DNA from: Colwellia polaris
GTDB taxonomy: Bacteria > Pseudomonadota > Gammaproteobacteria > Enterobacterales > Alteromonadaceae
NCBI RefSeq assembly: GCF_002104515.1
Contig: NZ_NBOE01000013.1
Coordinates: 62,001-126,000, forward strand
Length of the DNA: 64,000 bases
Direction: 5' to 3'
Translations under genes and position numbers: made by a program
In this document: one piece after another, positions 1-9,230 of the stretch
How the letters are laid out: each line of letters begins with the position of its first letter
Position numbering within the stretch: the stretch's first letter is position 1
Notes under the pieces: generated by a model
Seen by the model: the letters and a program-made list of their open reading frames with translations, nothing else
The model's database searches: none
Told to the model about the DNA's origin: nothing

Positions 1-765
1 GCGGGTCATCGGGGAGCGGAGTTCATGAGAAACATCAGCCATTAATCGTTGATGTGAACCAATATTTTGTGCAAGTTTTTCAGCCATTAAATTAAAGCTT
101 GCTGCACAAGCGCCAATTTCATCATTACGTTGGGCAATTAAAGGGATGCGAGTATTAAAGTCGCCGTCGCCAAAATGGGCGGCTGCTCTTTGCATAGCAA
201 TAAGAGGCTTGGTGAATGAGCGGGTTAATAACCACAGTAAAAGCGAGCTAATAAAAATAGGAATTGCTAAACGAAGCCAAGTTGGAATACGCTGTATTAT
301 GTTACCAAATGCAGGTTTTCGATCACGATTTGCTAAATACAATTGATATGAAGTTCCGGCAACATCAACCAAAACAGGGCCGGTCATTCGATAGAATTCA
401 AACTTAATGGTCGTTAGATTCTCAAGGTTATTTTCAGTTAAAAAATCCTGTAAATTAACAGTTTGCCATGTATGTGAAGTAAGTACTTCGTTAGTTTTCG
501 TATTTTTTAACAGTATTTCGCGCCCAGGTTTTTGGGGTAAATCGGATAACAGCTTTTCTGTTGAGTCGTAGGGGTTAAGTGCTAACTTTTGGCTGATACG
601 ATCAACTCTGACGATATCTGAATGATGCGTTGGAATAATAACGCTTTTTGTTCTAAATTGTTCAGATATCAACCGTGTAACAACTATAGTTAAAATTACG
701 ATCAACCAAAAGCAAATAAATAGTTTAGCGCCAATGGAAAAGAATTTTTTTGGTATTTTAAGCAT
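1..765 (-). CDS. cpxA: CpxA-like sensor histidine kinase, N-terminal part (3' end outside window)
   Basis: Inner-membrane sensor kinase, cut by the window edge after 255 codons. The visible part has one membrane segment near residues 8-30, a periplasmic sensor region, a second membrane segment near 160-182, a HAMP linker, and the start of the dimerization domain with the motif DVSHELRSP, whose His (about residue 247) is the phosphorylated residue of the family. The ATG overlaps the stop of the regulator gene in a TAATG junction, so the two are translationally coupled. The CpxA assignment rests on the HAMP/H-box region, the CpxR-like partner and the divergent CpxP-like gene; the periplasmic part is more diverged. 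The catalytic ATPase domain is not visible. Confidence 0.85.
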   Translation of the reverse strand, partial: MLKIPKKFFSIGAKLFICFWLIVILTIVVTRLISEQFRTKSVIIPTHHSDIVRVDRISQKLALNPYDSTEKLLSDLPQKPGREILLKNTKTNEVLTSHTWQTVNLQDFLTENNLENLTTIKFEFYRMTGPVLVDVAGTSYQLYLANRDRKPAFGNIIQRIPTWLRLAIPIFISSLLLWLLTRSFTKPLIAMQRAAAHFGDGDFNTRIPLIAQRNDEIGACAASFNLMAEKLAQNIGSHQRLMADVSHELRSPMTR

Positions 766-1466
766 TAAGACACCTCTCCTGCTAAGAAAATATAACCAGC
801 GCCACGAATGGTTTTAAGTTTGTCCGTTGGGCTAAAAGGAAGAAGCTTACGGCGAATATTACTCACATGCATATCAATACTGCGATCAAACGCGCTTAAC
901 TTTCGGTTTAATACTTGTTCTGAAATTTCATTTTTACTGACAATTGAACCTGGCTTTGCCATTAAGTGCTCAATAATTTGATATTCAGTGCCGGTGAGTT
1001 CAACAAACTGATCATGGCAAGTCACTTGTCGTGTTGCGTGATTAAGCTTCACACCATTGACTTGTAAAGCTGAAATAGGAGCTTTAGTATTTTTAACGAT
1101 GTTTATGCGGCGAAGAATTGCTTTAATACGTGCAAGTAGCTCACGATGCTGAAAAGGCTTTGGTAAATAATCATCGGCCCCTAGCTCTAAACCTAATATG
1201 CGATCAGCATTATCGCCTTTAGCTGTTAACATTAAAATAGGTGTTTTATGGTTGCCACCTAAGGCTTTCAATACTTCAAAACCCGTTAATCCGGGCATCA
1301 TAACGTCTAACAAAATCAATGAAATTTTATCATCGAAGGCCTTTTCTAATCCTGAAATTCCATCATGACAGCAAATAAGCTCAAAGCCTTCAGTAGCAAG
1401 GTAATCTGTTAATAATTCGGCAAGCTCTTTGTCATCGTCGATTAATAAAAGTTTATGATTTTTCAT
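765..1466 (-). CDS. cpxR: CpxR-like response regulator
   Basis: OmpR-family transcription regulator of envelope stress, 233 residues, the usual length. The receiver domain (about 1-120) has the acidic cluster IDDD at 9-12, the phosphoacceptor Asp54 in LLDVMMP and Lys103 in LPKPF. The C-terminal winged helix (about 135-230) contains LTGTEYQIIEHL, FDRSIDMHVSNIRRKL and IRGAGYIF. Long stretches match E. coli CpxR from memory, including LGLELGADDYLPKPF. First gene of the cpxRA operon, read divergently from the cpxP-like gene; a CpxR-type box lies in the shared upstream region, which suggests autoregulation. Confidence 0.93.
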   Translation of the reverse strand: MKNHKLLLIDDDKELAELLTDYLATEGFELICCHDGISGLEKAFDDKISLILLDVMMPGLTGFEVLKALGGNHKTPILMLTAKGDNADRILGLELGADDYLPKPFQHRELLARIKAILRRINIVKNTKAPISALQVNGVKLNHATRQVTCHDQFVELTGTEYQIIEHLMAKPGSIVSKNEISEQVLNRKLSAFDRSIDMHVSNIRRKLLPFSPTDKLKTIRGAGYIFLAGEVS

Positions 1467-1561
1467 TGTGGTTCTCGCTAATTACTGATGTATATGTCGA
1501 TAGAAGTCATTTATTGATTCGTGGTGCATGATAACGTATAAATTTAAAGCGCATTGCTATC

Positions 1562-1577
1562 TTTACAAAACATTTAC
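1562..1577 (-). promoter_or_regulatory. Candidate CpxR box
   Basis: Read on the minus strand this is GTAAA, six bases, GTAAA, matching the known CpxR pattern of two GTAAA half-sites 4-8 bases apart. It lies between the divergent cpxR-like (start 1466) and cpxP-like (start 1643) genes, about 30 bases upstream of a TATACT -10-like hexamer (1609-1614) that has no good -35 element. That arrangement fits activator-dependent transcription of the cpxP-like gene. Its role is inferred from pattern and position. Confidence 0.65.
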
Positions 1578-1642
1578 GTTGGCTTTCGTTTCTTTTCGTT
1601 GCATAAATTATACTGGTGTTGAATTCATTGAGGAGCAATATT

Positions 1643-2140
1643 ATGAAAATCCAAAAACTATATACAACAATTAAGCCGTACGCAGTAGTCAGTATATTTG
1701 TACTAGGTATTAGCAGTCTTAGTGTTAGCGCCATGGGGCATAATAAAAACGACCATAATATCGAAAATAACGTTGAAATGAGCCAACATAAAGGTGAGGG
1801 CGGTCATAAGCATCACGGTAATATGAAAAAAAGTCTACGTCGTCTAGCGAAAAAATTGGACTTAACGGCTGAGCAACGTAGTGAAATAAAAGCTATTTTT
1901 GCGGGTATGAAGGAAGATAGGAAAGCAAATAAAGTTGCGCTTTCTAGTTATAAAGAACAAATGAAGTCACTACATGCTGAGAGCGAATTTGACGAAAATA
2001 AGTTTAATGCAATTTATGCCGAATTTCAGGAGAGCTTTAAACAGCTAGCAATGGAAAAAGCAAAAAATCATCATGCTATCATGCAAGTATTAACACCTGA
2101 ACAACAGGAAAAATATTCATCAATGCGTAAGCGCCGTTAA
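1643..2140 (+). CDS. cpxP: CpxP/Spy-family periplasmic stress protein
   Basis: Small periplasmic protein of 165 residues with a signal peptide (about 1-30, ending SVSA), a His-rich segment (about 33-60, with KHHGN) and a helical domain with two LTxxQ motifs, LTAEQ at 74-78 and LTPEQ near the C-terminus, the hallmark of CpxP/Spy. In E. coli CpxP inhibits CpxA and Spy is an ATP-independent chaperone; which applies here is not visible. The ATG at 1643 is preferred over an in-frame GTG at 1616 because AGGAG at 1631-1635 is well spaced and the shorter form starts with a proper signal peptide. The histidines could bind metal, as in CpxP/CnrX relatives. It ends two bases before the stop of the convergent M56 peptidase gene. 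Confidence 0.85.
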   Translation: MKIQKLYTTIKPYAVVSIFVLGISSLSVSAMGHNKNDHNIENNVEMSQHKGEGGHKHHGNMKKSLRRLAKKLDLTAEQRSEIKAIFAGMKEDRKANKVALSSYKEQMKSLHAESEFDENKFNAIYAEFQESFKQLAMEKAKNHHAIMQVLTPEQQEKYSSMRKRR

Positions 2141-2142
2141 GC

Positions 2143-4104
2143 TTATTTTAAAAGGCTGAACGAGAATATTTTAGACATCTTGCTTTCTACCGCACGGCCG
2201 TTCTTTTTAGCCGGTAGAAAGCGCCACTTTTCCATGGCATTACGAATGGTACTTCGAAAGTAGTTCACTCTACTTTTTGATTCAAATTCGATATTTCTAA
2301 CAAAGCCATTTCGGTCAATATCAAACTCAACCATAACCTCTAGCTCTATACCTTTTCTTTTTGCAGAGCTAGGGTATTTAGGATCTGCAGAGCTTAATAA
2401 CTTAGCCGCTACGGTTTTATGCTGTAAATCATGCTTACTTATATCGTTATCATTTAATGTTGCTTGATTAAAGTGATTGTTATTAGTGCCTAGTTGCACG
2501 CTTTTGGCTGTTTGGTAATAATTTTTTGGGTGACTTCTATTTAATGTATTAGTTAACGTATCACTTGATGTAACAGGTTCATTTAACAGGTTACTAATTT
2601 GTTTAGTGTATGAATTATTTTTAGCAACATTACGCTTAGAGTCGGTACGTTCAAACGCTATTTCAGAAATTGACTTAGTATCTGAATTTGCTTGATTTTT
2701 TTGGGCAGGTAAATGTTGAGTTAGCGCTTCAATAATAGGTTGCGCTTCATTTTTTGTATCGCTGGTGTTTGCACCTATAAAAGGTAGCTCATTGTAATAC
2801 GGGTTCGTTGAATATTGATTTACAATAGCTAACTCATTAGCTGGTTCAACAGCTATAACTTTAAGCTTTGAATTAAATTTTTTCGGCTCAGCATTCGCAG
2901 GAGATATCGATGCTGAATTTGCGCCGTCTGCGTTTTCTATGGCTAATAAATGGCTAGCTAACGACGTGTTAATATTTTCAGGTTCAACATTAGGCACTGC
3001 TTGTAATAGTAAGCTTTTGTTTAAATATGTTGCCGAATTATTTAAAGAAATGCTGCCAGATTGCAAATCAATGATAGGTAAGGTGAACGAATATTTTGAC
3101 AACAGAAATACTACGGTGAGTAAAATACTAACCGAAGCTAACCACTTACCCGAGTCATTAGTTTTTGTACAATGTTGTTGGTGCTCTAATAAGCGTACAA
3201 CCCGTTGCTTAAGATCACCACCAGAAGCTGCCATCGCCATGTTCGGAATAGTATGGTGGCGATGATTTGCGCATAACGAAGCTGTATCTGCCAAAGTATG
3301 CGCATAGGCAAGCGAGTTTCCGCAATGTTTTACCGCAATGTCATCGCTACAATATTCACGCTCATTGCGCATTTGTTTTGAAACCCAACGCACGCTTGGA
3401 TGAAAAAATAATGTTATTTCTACCAATGTTTGGAAAAAGTTAACTAAATAGTCATGGCGACGAATATGGGCTAACTCATGCAACAATAACATATCAAGCT
3501 GTTGCGGGGTTAAACCAGAAACCATGCTAAATGGAATCAACACTACTGGCTTTAACCAACCTATTGCCATGGGTACATCAGTTTTATGTGAAAGTAAAAG
3601 AGATACAGGTTGCGACAAGCCAACTTGGCTTATTAACTGATTAAATCGCTTTTGTAAGGTTATATCTGCTTTTGTGCAGCCTTGAAGCGGCAGACGATTT
3701 ACATTGTATAACTCTATAATTAGCTTAAGCGTTAGTACAATTACAAAGCTTAGCCATACCATGGTAAGCAGTGGTAGGTACTCTAACCATTCAACATACC
3801 AAATATTAGTTTGTATATGCTCTAGATTAAAGCTTTGATCAAGTAACGGTAGGCTATACACCAAATTGGTTACTTGACGGTAATCAATATCGTAGACAAA
3901 AAAGAAAGTTATCGTAGGTAGAACTAAGTTAGCCAGCATAGCTAAGGTGCTTAATGCGTAGCGTAATTGAGACTTTTGATATGAAATTAACGATAGAAAA
4001 GCTTTTAATACTGCTGCAACAAGTGCTCCTTGCCATAAGAAATGGATAAGAGTAATGGCTAAAGCAGCTAATAGTGGATTATTAATTAAGCTTTCCTGAA
4101 ACAT
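2143..4104 (-). CDS. M56-family (BlaR1-like) membrane metallopeptidase with TonB-type C-terminus
   Basis: 653-residue inner-membrane protein. The N-terminal half has several membrane segments (about 12-35, 52-70, 110-130, and one near 325-342) and the zinc-peptidase motif HELAH at 209-213, typical of the M56/BlaR1 family, which is activated by a signal and inactivates a BlaI-type repressor. After a long Ser/Asn/Thr-rich linker, the last ~80 residues form a TonB C-terminal-like domain (DPKYPSSAKRKG, then VMVEFDIDRNGFV, then WRFLPA). There is no penicillin-binding sensor domain as in BlaR1. It follows the BlaI-type gene with a 49-base gap, so they are probably one operon. The natural signal is unknown; the TonB-like part presumably sits in the periplasm. 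Confidence 0.85.
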   Translation of the reverse strand: MFQESLINNPLLAALAITLIHFLWQGALVAAVLKAFLSLISYQKSQLRYALSTLAMLANLVLPTITFFFVYDIDYRQVTNLVYSLPLLDQSFNLEHIQTNIWYVEWLEYLPLLTMVWLSFVIVLTLKLIIELYNVNRLPLQGCTKADITLQKRFNQLISQVGLSQPVSLLLSHKTDVPMAIGWLKPVVLIPFSMVSGLTPQQLDMLLLHELAHIRRHDYLVNFFQTLVEITLFFHPSVRWVSKQMRNEREYCSDDIAVKHCGNSLAYAHTLADTASLCANHRHHTIPNMAMAASGGDLKQRVVRLLEHQQHCTKTNDSGKWLASVSILLTVVFLLSKYSFTLPIIDLQSGSISLNNSATYLNKSLLLQAVPNVEPENINTSLASHLLAIENADGANSASISPANAEPKKFNSKLKVIAVEPANELAIVNQYSTNPYYNELPFIGANTSDTKNEAQPIIEALTQHLPAQKNQANSDTKSISEIAFERTDSKRNVAKNNSYTKQISNLLNEPVTSSDTLTNTLNRSHPKNYYQTAKSVQLGTNNNHFNQATLNDNDISKHDLQHKTVAAKLLSSADPKYPSSAKRKGIELEVMVEFDIDRNGFVRNIEFESKSRVNYFRSTIRNAMEKWRFLPAKKNGRAVESKMSKIFSFSLLK

Positions 4105-4153
4105 GCCTATTTAAGTGACCTTTTACGTATAAGTTAGTTAAGGTGTTGATGAA

Positions 4154-4540
4154 TTAAGACTGTTGTTCTAATTCATTAAGTAACTGTCTAATGTCTTCAA
4201 TTTCTTTTTTACTGGTTGAGTTATCTAGTGCGCGCATAACGAGCTTTGACGTTGAACCACCAAAGGCTTTTAAAACTAAGTCTTTCAATAAAGAAGATTG
4301 GGTAACCATTTCGCTATTCGCCGGAGCATAAACGTGTGCTCGATTGCTTTCATCGCGAATGACTAACGCTTTTTCATGCATTATTTGCAATATTTTTAAA
4401 ACGGTCGTGTAGCCAGTCGTTTGTGTTTGGCTAACTGTTTCATGTATTTGTCTAACGGTAGCAGGTCCCATTTTCCAAAGTATATTAAGTAACGTCAGCT
4501 CGGCTTCGGTAGGCTTAATATCTGATTTATCTCGTAACAT
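4154..4540 (-). CDS. BlaI/MecI/CopY-family repressor
   Basis: 128-residue penicillinase-repressor-family protein: a winged helix in about 1-80 (TEAELTLLNILWKMGPATVRQI, read in two overlapping parts; then TGYTTVLKILQIMHEKALV) and a helical dimerization tail. It pairs with the M56 peptidase downstream, the normal partner that cleaves or inactivates such repressors. About 34 bases upstream of the start, a small dyad TACT-AAAC-AGTA (4574-4585) overlaps a TATAAC-like -10 on the minus strand and could be its operator; the arms are only four bases, so this is weak. Gene targets beyond its own operon cannot be told from the window. Confidence 0.88.
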   Translation of the reverse strand: MLRDKSDIKPTEAELTLLNILWKMGPATVRQIHETVSQTQTTGYTTVLKILQIMHEKALVIRDESNRAHVYAPANSEMVTQSSLLKDLVLKAFGGSTSKLVMRALDNSTSKKEIEDIRQLLNELEQQS

Positions 4541-5342
4541 TGAGATTCCTTAGGCAGTTTTATTTCATTGTTATACTAAACAGTACGCTGCATTTAAGTT
4601 TTAATTTTCTATTAACGGCGTAAATCAGTTCAGTCTTATTATGTTATGTTTTTACATTTTTTTTATATTGTTATACGAATTAACTCGTATCATATTACTC
4701 CTATCCTATCTTGCGATGAATAAATGAGCAATAGCAATTATAAAATTGCCCGATTTAAATCTAAATATTAATAACAAATAAAAGAACGGATACTCGTTTA
4801 AGGTCAATATTATTTCATGCGTATGTGCTGGGGAATTGGTAAATAACCTGACGATTTGGAAACCGAAATATTGTTAAATTTAATATTAATTATCAATAGT
4901 ATAAGCCTAAGCCTGTGAGCTTGCTTGAAACGCAGCGTTGATTATTTCAGCATCAAAGCACTTAAGTGAAAGATTAAGTATTCTGACGTTTAATTTTTGG
5001 CAGAATTAGCGTAGCTGATAGGGCATTATGCAATAAGTGCAGCGATTTTGATGCTAGATATATTATCTGCTATTAACAAAAATGCATGATGATTAAACGA
5101 AGAAAAAATTGCAGGTAAAAAATTATTGCCTGTTTTTATTGTTTTAATGAATCACAGAGCTTCTGAATTTCAATACGGAGTTGTTCGCCTTGTGTTCATA
5201 AAACTCAATGGCATTGCAACCTCGTATGGCTGTTTTACTCAAAAGCTAGTAGTGAGTTTTTGTGGAACTCACTACTCGTATCATTGCATAATGACCTTCT
5301 TGGTTTTAAATACCTTCAGGCTTGAAAGTCAAAAAATATGGT
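4541..5342 (+). other. 800-base AT-rich non-coding gap
   Basis: No convincing gene. A 79-codon frame at 5126-5365 starts with TTG, lacks a Shine-Dalgarno sequence, overlaps the end of psd and resembles no family I know. The gap contains an 11-bp hairpin (5248-5276, listed separately) and a smaller dyad ATACGA/TCGTAT near 4674-4692. No tRNA fold or transposase remnant was recognised. Confidence 0.5.
5248..5276. repeat. Perfect 11-bp inverted repeat
   Basis: AGTAGTGAGTT, seven bases, then its exact reverse complement AACTCACTACT. No T-run follows on either strand, so it is not a classical terminator. It sits about 65 bases past the psd stop codon and could be an RNA 3'-end structure, a protein-binding dyad or the remnant of an element. 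Confidence 0.5.
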
Positions 5343-6224
5343 TTATGTACTTTCAGTTGCGTTAACTAAATCAGCATAATGTTCACCAAGTCGCGTTACA
5401 GTTTCTGGACCTGCTGCTTGATTAAATTTCACCATGTTAGGTGCAAAGGTTGTTACAACGGTAGAGCCGAGTTTAAAGCGACCCATTTCAGCACCTTTTT
5501 CTAATGTAATAGCACCAACGCCATCTTTGGGGTAGTGCCAGCGAAATACATCTTTACCTGCCGGAGGTGTAATAGTGCCTGCCCAAACTGTTTCAATACT
5601 GGCAACAATTGTTGCACCGACAAGCACCATTGCCATAGCACCATGTTCGGTATCAAAAATAGCGACAACACGTTCATTGCGAGCAAATAAATTAGGCACA
5701 TTATTAGCCGTTAATGGGTTAACAGAAAATAAATCGCCCGGTACATAAATCATTTCACGCAATGTACCTGTAATTGGCATGTGAATGCGGTGATAATCTT
5801 TCGGGGCAAGGTAAATACATGAAAATTCACCATCTTGAAAAGGTGCCGCTGTTGCTTTGTCGCCACCAAGTAAGGTTTCTAAGCTGTAATTAAAGCCTTT
5901 TGCTTGAATAAGTTGTCCTTGCTCAATAGGGCCTTGTTGACTGATAGCACCATCAACAGGATAACAAACCGTATTTTCATCTGCGATAAAAGTACGAGCG
6001 CCATCTTCAAGTTCACGAGTAAAAAAGTCGTTAAAGGTTTTAAAATCAGTGGCATTTTTTAACTTAGCTTCAGCCATATTAATATCATAAGCTTTAATAA
6101 ATGAACTAATTGCTTTAGTTGTTAACCAGCCGGCTTCTGCGGCGGCAAACTTGCCTACTAATCGAGATATTGCATGCTTTGGCATTATGTACTGCAGAGC
6201 AATTTTAATTTTATTCATTAACAC
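5343..6224 (-). CDS. psd: Phosphatidylserine decarboxylase proenzyme
   Basis: Converts phosphatidylserine to phosphatidylethanolamine at the inner membrane. The 293-residue proenzyme has the C-terminal motif KLGST with LGST at 252-255; the family cleaves itself between Gly and Ser (253/254) to make the pyruvoyl group of the alpha subunit. Other family features are YPVDGAIS (about 88-95), KDYHRIHMP (142-150) and GDLFSVNP. Start: a GTG at 6224 has AAGGA seven bases upstream, while an ATG at 6218 is 13 bases away, so GTG is slightly favoured. It follows rsgA by about 30 bases in the same direction, as in enterobacteria. Confidence 0.95.
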   Translation of the reverse strand: MLMNKIKIALQYIMPKHAISRLVGKFAAAEAGWLTTKAISSFIKAYDINMAEAKLKNATDFKTFNDFFTRELEDGARTFIADENTVCYPVDGAISQQGPIEQGQLIQAKGFNYSLETLLGGDKATAAPFQDGEFSCIYLAPKDYHRIHMPITGTLREMIYVPGDLFSVNPLTANNVPNLFARNERVVAIFDTEHGAMAMVLVGATIVASIETVWAGTITPPAGKDVFRWHYPKDGVGAITLEKGAEMGRFKLGSTVVTTFAPNMVKFNQAAGPETVTRLGEHYADLVNATEST

Positions 6225-6255
6225 TTTTTTTTCCTTAATCTATTTATTATCTATT

Positions 6256-7293
6256 TTAATCATTAAAGCGCGAGGTTAGGGTGTTATCACCTAAGCTGGC
6301 TAATATTTTTTGGAAACTAGCTAAACGCTCAGGAAATATTCTTCCTTCGTCTTTTGCCGCTACTAGCGCACAACCGGGATCGTTCTGATGTTTGCAGTCG
6401 CGAAATTTACACGTACCTAGGTATTCGTCAAACTCGATAAAGCCATTACTGACCTGCTCGGGTGATAAATGCCATAAACCAAATTCTCTTATACCTGGCG
6501 AGTCAATTAAATCACCGCCTTGTTCAAAGTGATATAATCTAGCAACCGTTGTAGTGTGCTGACCAAGCCCTGAGTTTTCAGAGACAACTTTAGTCATTAC
6601 CTCTAACTCTGGCATTAAAGTATTAGTTAAGGTTGACTTGCCTACGCCAGATTGCCCAACAAATACACTAGTATGTTGGCTAAGCTGTAGCTTTAAATCT
6701 GCAATGCCTTCGCCGGTTTCGTTACTCACGTAAGTGACTTGATAACCAATATTTCTGTATATGTTTAACTGCTTTTCAATGGCTTCGCGATTACTATCAT
6801 CAAGTAAGTCGACTTTATTTAAGAGGATAACCGGCGTTATGCCTGTTTGCTCAGCAGCAACTAAATAGCGATCGATAATATCTGCATTAAAAGCAGGCAA
6901 TACAGAAGATACAATTAATATTTGACTAATGTTGGCAGCAATAGGTTTAACACCATCATAAACATCAGGGCGACTAAGTACTGACTTTCGCTCATGAACG
7001 GCTTCTATAACGCCAGAAATACTATGCTGTGTTTCTTTACCTCTACGCCAAAGCACTTTGTCGCCACAGACTAATGAGGTAATACTGCGACGTAAGTTAC
7101 AACGGAAAATTACGCCGTCGCTGCTTTCAACATCGGCATGTTGACCAAAGCGGCTGATAACGGTGCCCGTTTCAGCAGCGGCGAGTTCGTCATCTTGCCA
7201 CTGCACTTTTTCAGTCGATTTACGTAACTTCTTACTTTGATTGGCTTTGATTTGCCGTGCTTGACCTTTGGTCAGTTTTTTGGCTTTAGCCAC
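6256..7293 (-). CDS. rsgA: Ribosome small-subunit biogenesis GTPase RsgA
   Basis: Circularly permuted GTPase acting in late 30S maturation. 345 residues: an OB-fold N-terminal domain, then G4 (NKVD), G1 (GQSGVGKST) and G3 (DSPGIREFG) in the permuted order typical of YjeQ/RsgA, and a C-terminal zinc module with CKFRDCKH followed by a further Cys (DPGCAL). The basic N-terminus (KAKKLTKGQARQIKANQSKK) is usual for ribosome binding. It lies upstream of psd on the minus strand and is divergent from orn. Confidence 0.95.
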   Translation of the reverse strand: MAKAKKLTKGQARQIKANQSKKLRKSTEKVQWQDDELAAAETGTVISRFGQHADVESSDGVIFRCNLRRSITSLVCGDKVLWRRGKETQHSISGVIEAVHERKSVLSRPDVYDGVKPIAANISQILIVSSVLPAFNADIIDRYLVAAEQTGITPVILLNKVDLLDDSNREAIEKQLNIYRNIGYQVTYVSNETGEGIADLKLQLSQHTSVFVGQSGVGKSTLTNTLMPELEVMTKVVSENSGLGQHTTTVARLYHFEQGGDLIDSPGIREFGLWHLSPEQVSNGFIEFDEYLGTCKFRDCKHQNDPGCALVAAKDEGRIFPERLASFQKILASLGDNTLTSRFND

Positions 7294-7506
7294 AAGTTAG
7301 TCTCATTTATATGTTAACTCAGCATTTGTGTTTTAATCGGATAGGGTTACCGAAAAATAATTTTAATCATGCCACATTCTGACGTATTATATACTCAAGC
7401 ATTATATAAATGCATGTGTAATTGCGCCTTTTGCAGACACTACGCTGAGTAGGCAGTTTAGTCATGGGCGCTAACTTGATAAAAGGTAACTCACCTAGGG
7501 ATAACA

Positions 7507-8052
7507 ATGAGCGTGAATGATAGCAATTTAATTTGGTTAGATTTAGAAATGACCGGTCTTGAGCCTAAGACTGATGTTATTTTAGAAATTGCGACAATAA
7601 TTACTGACAGTCAACTGAATGTATTAGCCGAAGGCCCCGTGTTTGCTATTCATCAAAGTGATGAAGTTTTGAATAATATGAATGAATGGTGTATCGACCA
7701 TCATGGTCAATCGGGTTTAACTCAAAGGTGTCGGGAAAGTAAAATCAGCCTTGAACAAGCTAGTGCTGAAACGTTAGCATTTATAAAGCATTACGTTACC
7801 CAAGGTAAGTCACCTATGTGTGGTAATAGTATTGGGCAAGACAGGCGATTTATTAACAAATACATGCCAGAGTTTGAAGATTACTTTCACTATCGTAATA
7901 TCGATGTAAGCACCATAAAAGAGTTAGCGCGTCGTTGGAAGCCTGAAGTATTAGATAAAGTGGTAAAAACAGGTGCACACTTAGCGATGGATGATATCCG
8001 TGAATCTATAGCAGAGTTAAAAGTTTACCAAGAACACTTTTTTCAACTTTAA
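7507..8052 (+). CDS. orn: Oligoribonuclease
   Basis: DEDDh-type 3'-5' exonuclease that degrades 2-5-mer RNAs and pGpG, the last step of c-di-GMP breakdown. 181 residues, the family length. DLEMTGLEP at about 12-20 supplies the first Asp and Glu, and [11 protein letters not shown] near 158-168 the catalytic His and last Asp. AGGG lies eight bases before the ATG. Divergent from rsgA. With at least two c-di-GMP enzymes in the window, Orn is the likely sink for their pGpG. Confidence 0.96.
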   Translation: MSVNDSNLIWLDLEMTGLEPKTDVILEIATIITDSQLNVLAEGPVFAIHQSDEVLNNMNEWCIDHHGQSGLTQRCRESKISLEQASAETLAFIKHYVTQGKSPMCGNSIGQDRRFINKYMPEFEDYFHYRNIDVSTIKELARRWKPEVLDKVVKTGAHLAMDDIRESIAELKVYQEHFFQL

Positions 8053-8138
8053 AAGTTAAAACAAAGCTAAGCTTGATTTGTTCGAGCACTTTACTGATAA
8101 CTGGTTTGTTTTGCCTTGATATGATTGATATTTTCGGT

Positions 8139-8178
8139 GTTTTTGCCAAGCTTACATTGCATTAAGCTTGGCAAAAAA
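8139..8178. terminator. Bidirectional intrinsic terminator
   Basis: Perfect hairpin: TTTTGCCAAGCTTA (8141-8154), eight-base loop, TAAGCTTGGCAAAA, with a T-run on the left and an A-run on the right, so it reads as stem plus U-tract in both directions. It lies between orn and the convergent DUF4442 gene and can end both transcripts. Confidence 0.85.
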
Positions 8179-8310
8179 CGATTGATTCTTAATAATTGCT
8201 TTTTATAGCCGAACTTGCGTTTGACTGGAAATTCGCAAGAAAAATTACAGTAAACCGAAATTTTGTCCGACTATTTCGGTATTTTCAACCAATACTGGCC
8301 AGTACAAAGG

Positions 8311-8781
8311 TTACTTTTTAGGCTTTTCAGATAGCCATAGTCTAATTTCGCCATCAACAACAACAGTGCCGTGGGTGTCTAATGCTCTAACGGCAACACT
8401 AACGTCGCCCACTTGCCATTGCTCCGCATTGATTTTCGCTTCTGCTGTGATATCTGTTGTAGATTTAGCGAGGTAATTAACATCCATGCCTTTTGGCAGC
8501 CAACGTAAATTTTTAGGTATTGAAGCTTCTGTCATAGCACCCATTGCCATTTCTAATGCGTTACAAATCGCAATAGCATGTACAGTACCTATGTGGTTTT
8601 GAACAGGCTTGCGCTTAGGTAATAGCACCTGACAAAAATTCACTTCTAAGGTCAAAATTGTTGGCTTAATCGATTTAAAATAGGGGGCTTGAGAAGCAAA
8701 CACTTTACTAAATAGTGTGCGTCCAAATGGGTACTTAAGAAATTTTTCTTGTAATTTTAGTAGATAGTTTGTTTGACTCAT
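8311..8781 (-). CDS. DUF4442 hotdog-fold protein (putative thioesterase)
   Basis: About 156 residues from the ATG at 8781; an in-frame ATG at 8820 would add 13 residues but has no better ribosome-binding site. The sequence (VNFCQVLLPKRKPVQNHIGTVHA split over the core strand and helix, then NALEMAMGAM and GMDVNYLAKS) fits the DUF4442/YiiD-C branch of hotdog-fold proteins, related to PaaI-type acyl-CoA thioesterases. The substrate is unknown. It stands alone, convergent with orn, and the shared terminator separates them. Confidence 0.75.
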   Translation of the reverse strand: MSQTNYLLKLQEKFLKYPFGRTLFSKVFASQAPYFKSIKPTILTLEVNFCQVLLPKRKPVQNHIGTVHAIAICNALEMAMGAMTEASIPKNLRWLPKGMDVNYLAKSTTDITAEAKINAEQWQVGDVSVAVRALDTHGTVVVDGEIRLWLSEKPKK

Positions 8782-9230
8782 ACTGGTCCAATCTCTTTTG
8801 AAATTTCGGTAAGTTGGCATCTTACCGTATTTTTTTGGTGATGTTTATCTTGTTTTAAGCAAATATTTATTATCGTTATTACACTTCAAATATTAAGGAA
8901 TATTCAGCAATACATTGAATTATTAATGGGCGAATGCCTGAACTAGGTTGAAATGGGAATAATATGTTTTACTTTAAAGTTAGCTAGTAGTTTGTGTTAA
9001 ATGAGTTGCTGTATTGAACGATTAGTGAGAATTTAATACCTTAAATGCACTATTTGCAGGCGCTGTATTGATGAATTCATGATGCCATTTAGTATTAATC
9101 GTTGCTAATTAACGTTAAATCCATACACTGTTATCTAGCCAAACCATTTCACTTAGATGTTAACTTCTCGAACAGGTTTGTCTTTATAAGTTACCCATTA
9201 GTATTTGACCTGTTAGGATATTCTTCGTTC
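8782..9230 (+). other. Gap upstream of the degenerate hybrid kinase
   Basis: About 450 bases between divergent genes. An open frame continues in phase upstream of the kinase from 9102, but the better start is the ATG at 9231 (AGGATA at 9215-9220, and a normal N-terminus followed by a membrane segment). I see no other gene, hairpin or repeat here. Confidence 0.4.

Noticed and set aside
2939-3265. 108-codon frame inside the M56 peptidase gene on the other strand
   Set aside because: Antisense shadow of a well supported gene; no start signal or family match. The other internal frames of the window were dropped for the same reason.
5126-5365. 79-codon frame in the gap before psd
   Set aside because: TTG start with no ribosome-binding site, unlike any known family, and it overlaps the psd 3' end on the other strand.
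9102-9230. Longer start of the degenerate kinase
   Set aside because: The extra 43 codons have no start signal, and the ATG at 9231 has AGGATA upstream and gives a normal membrane N-terminus.
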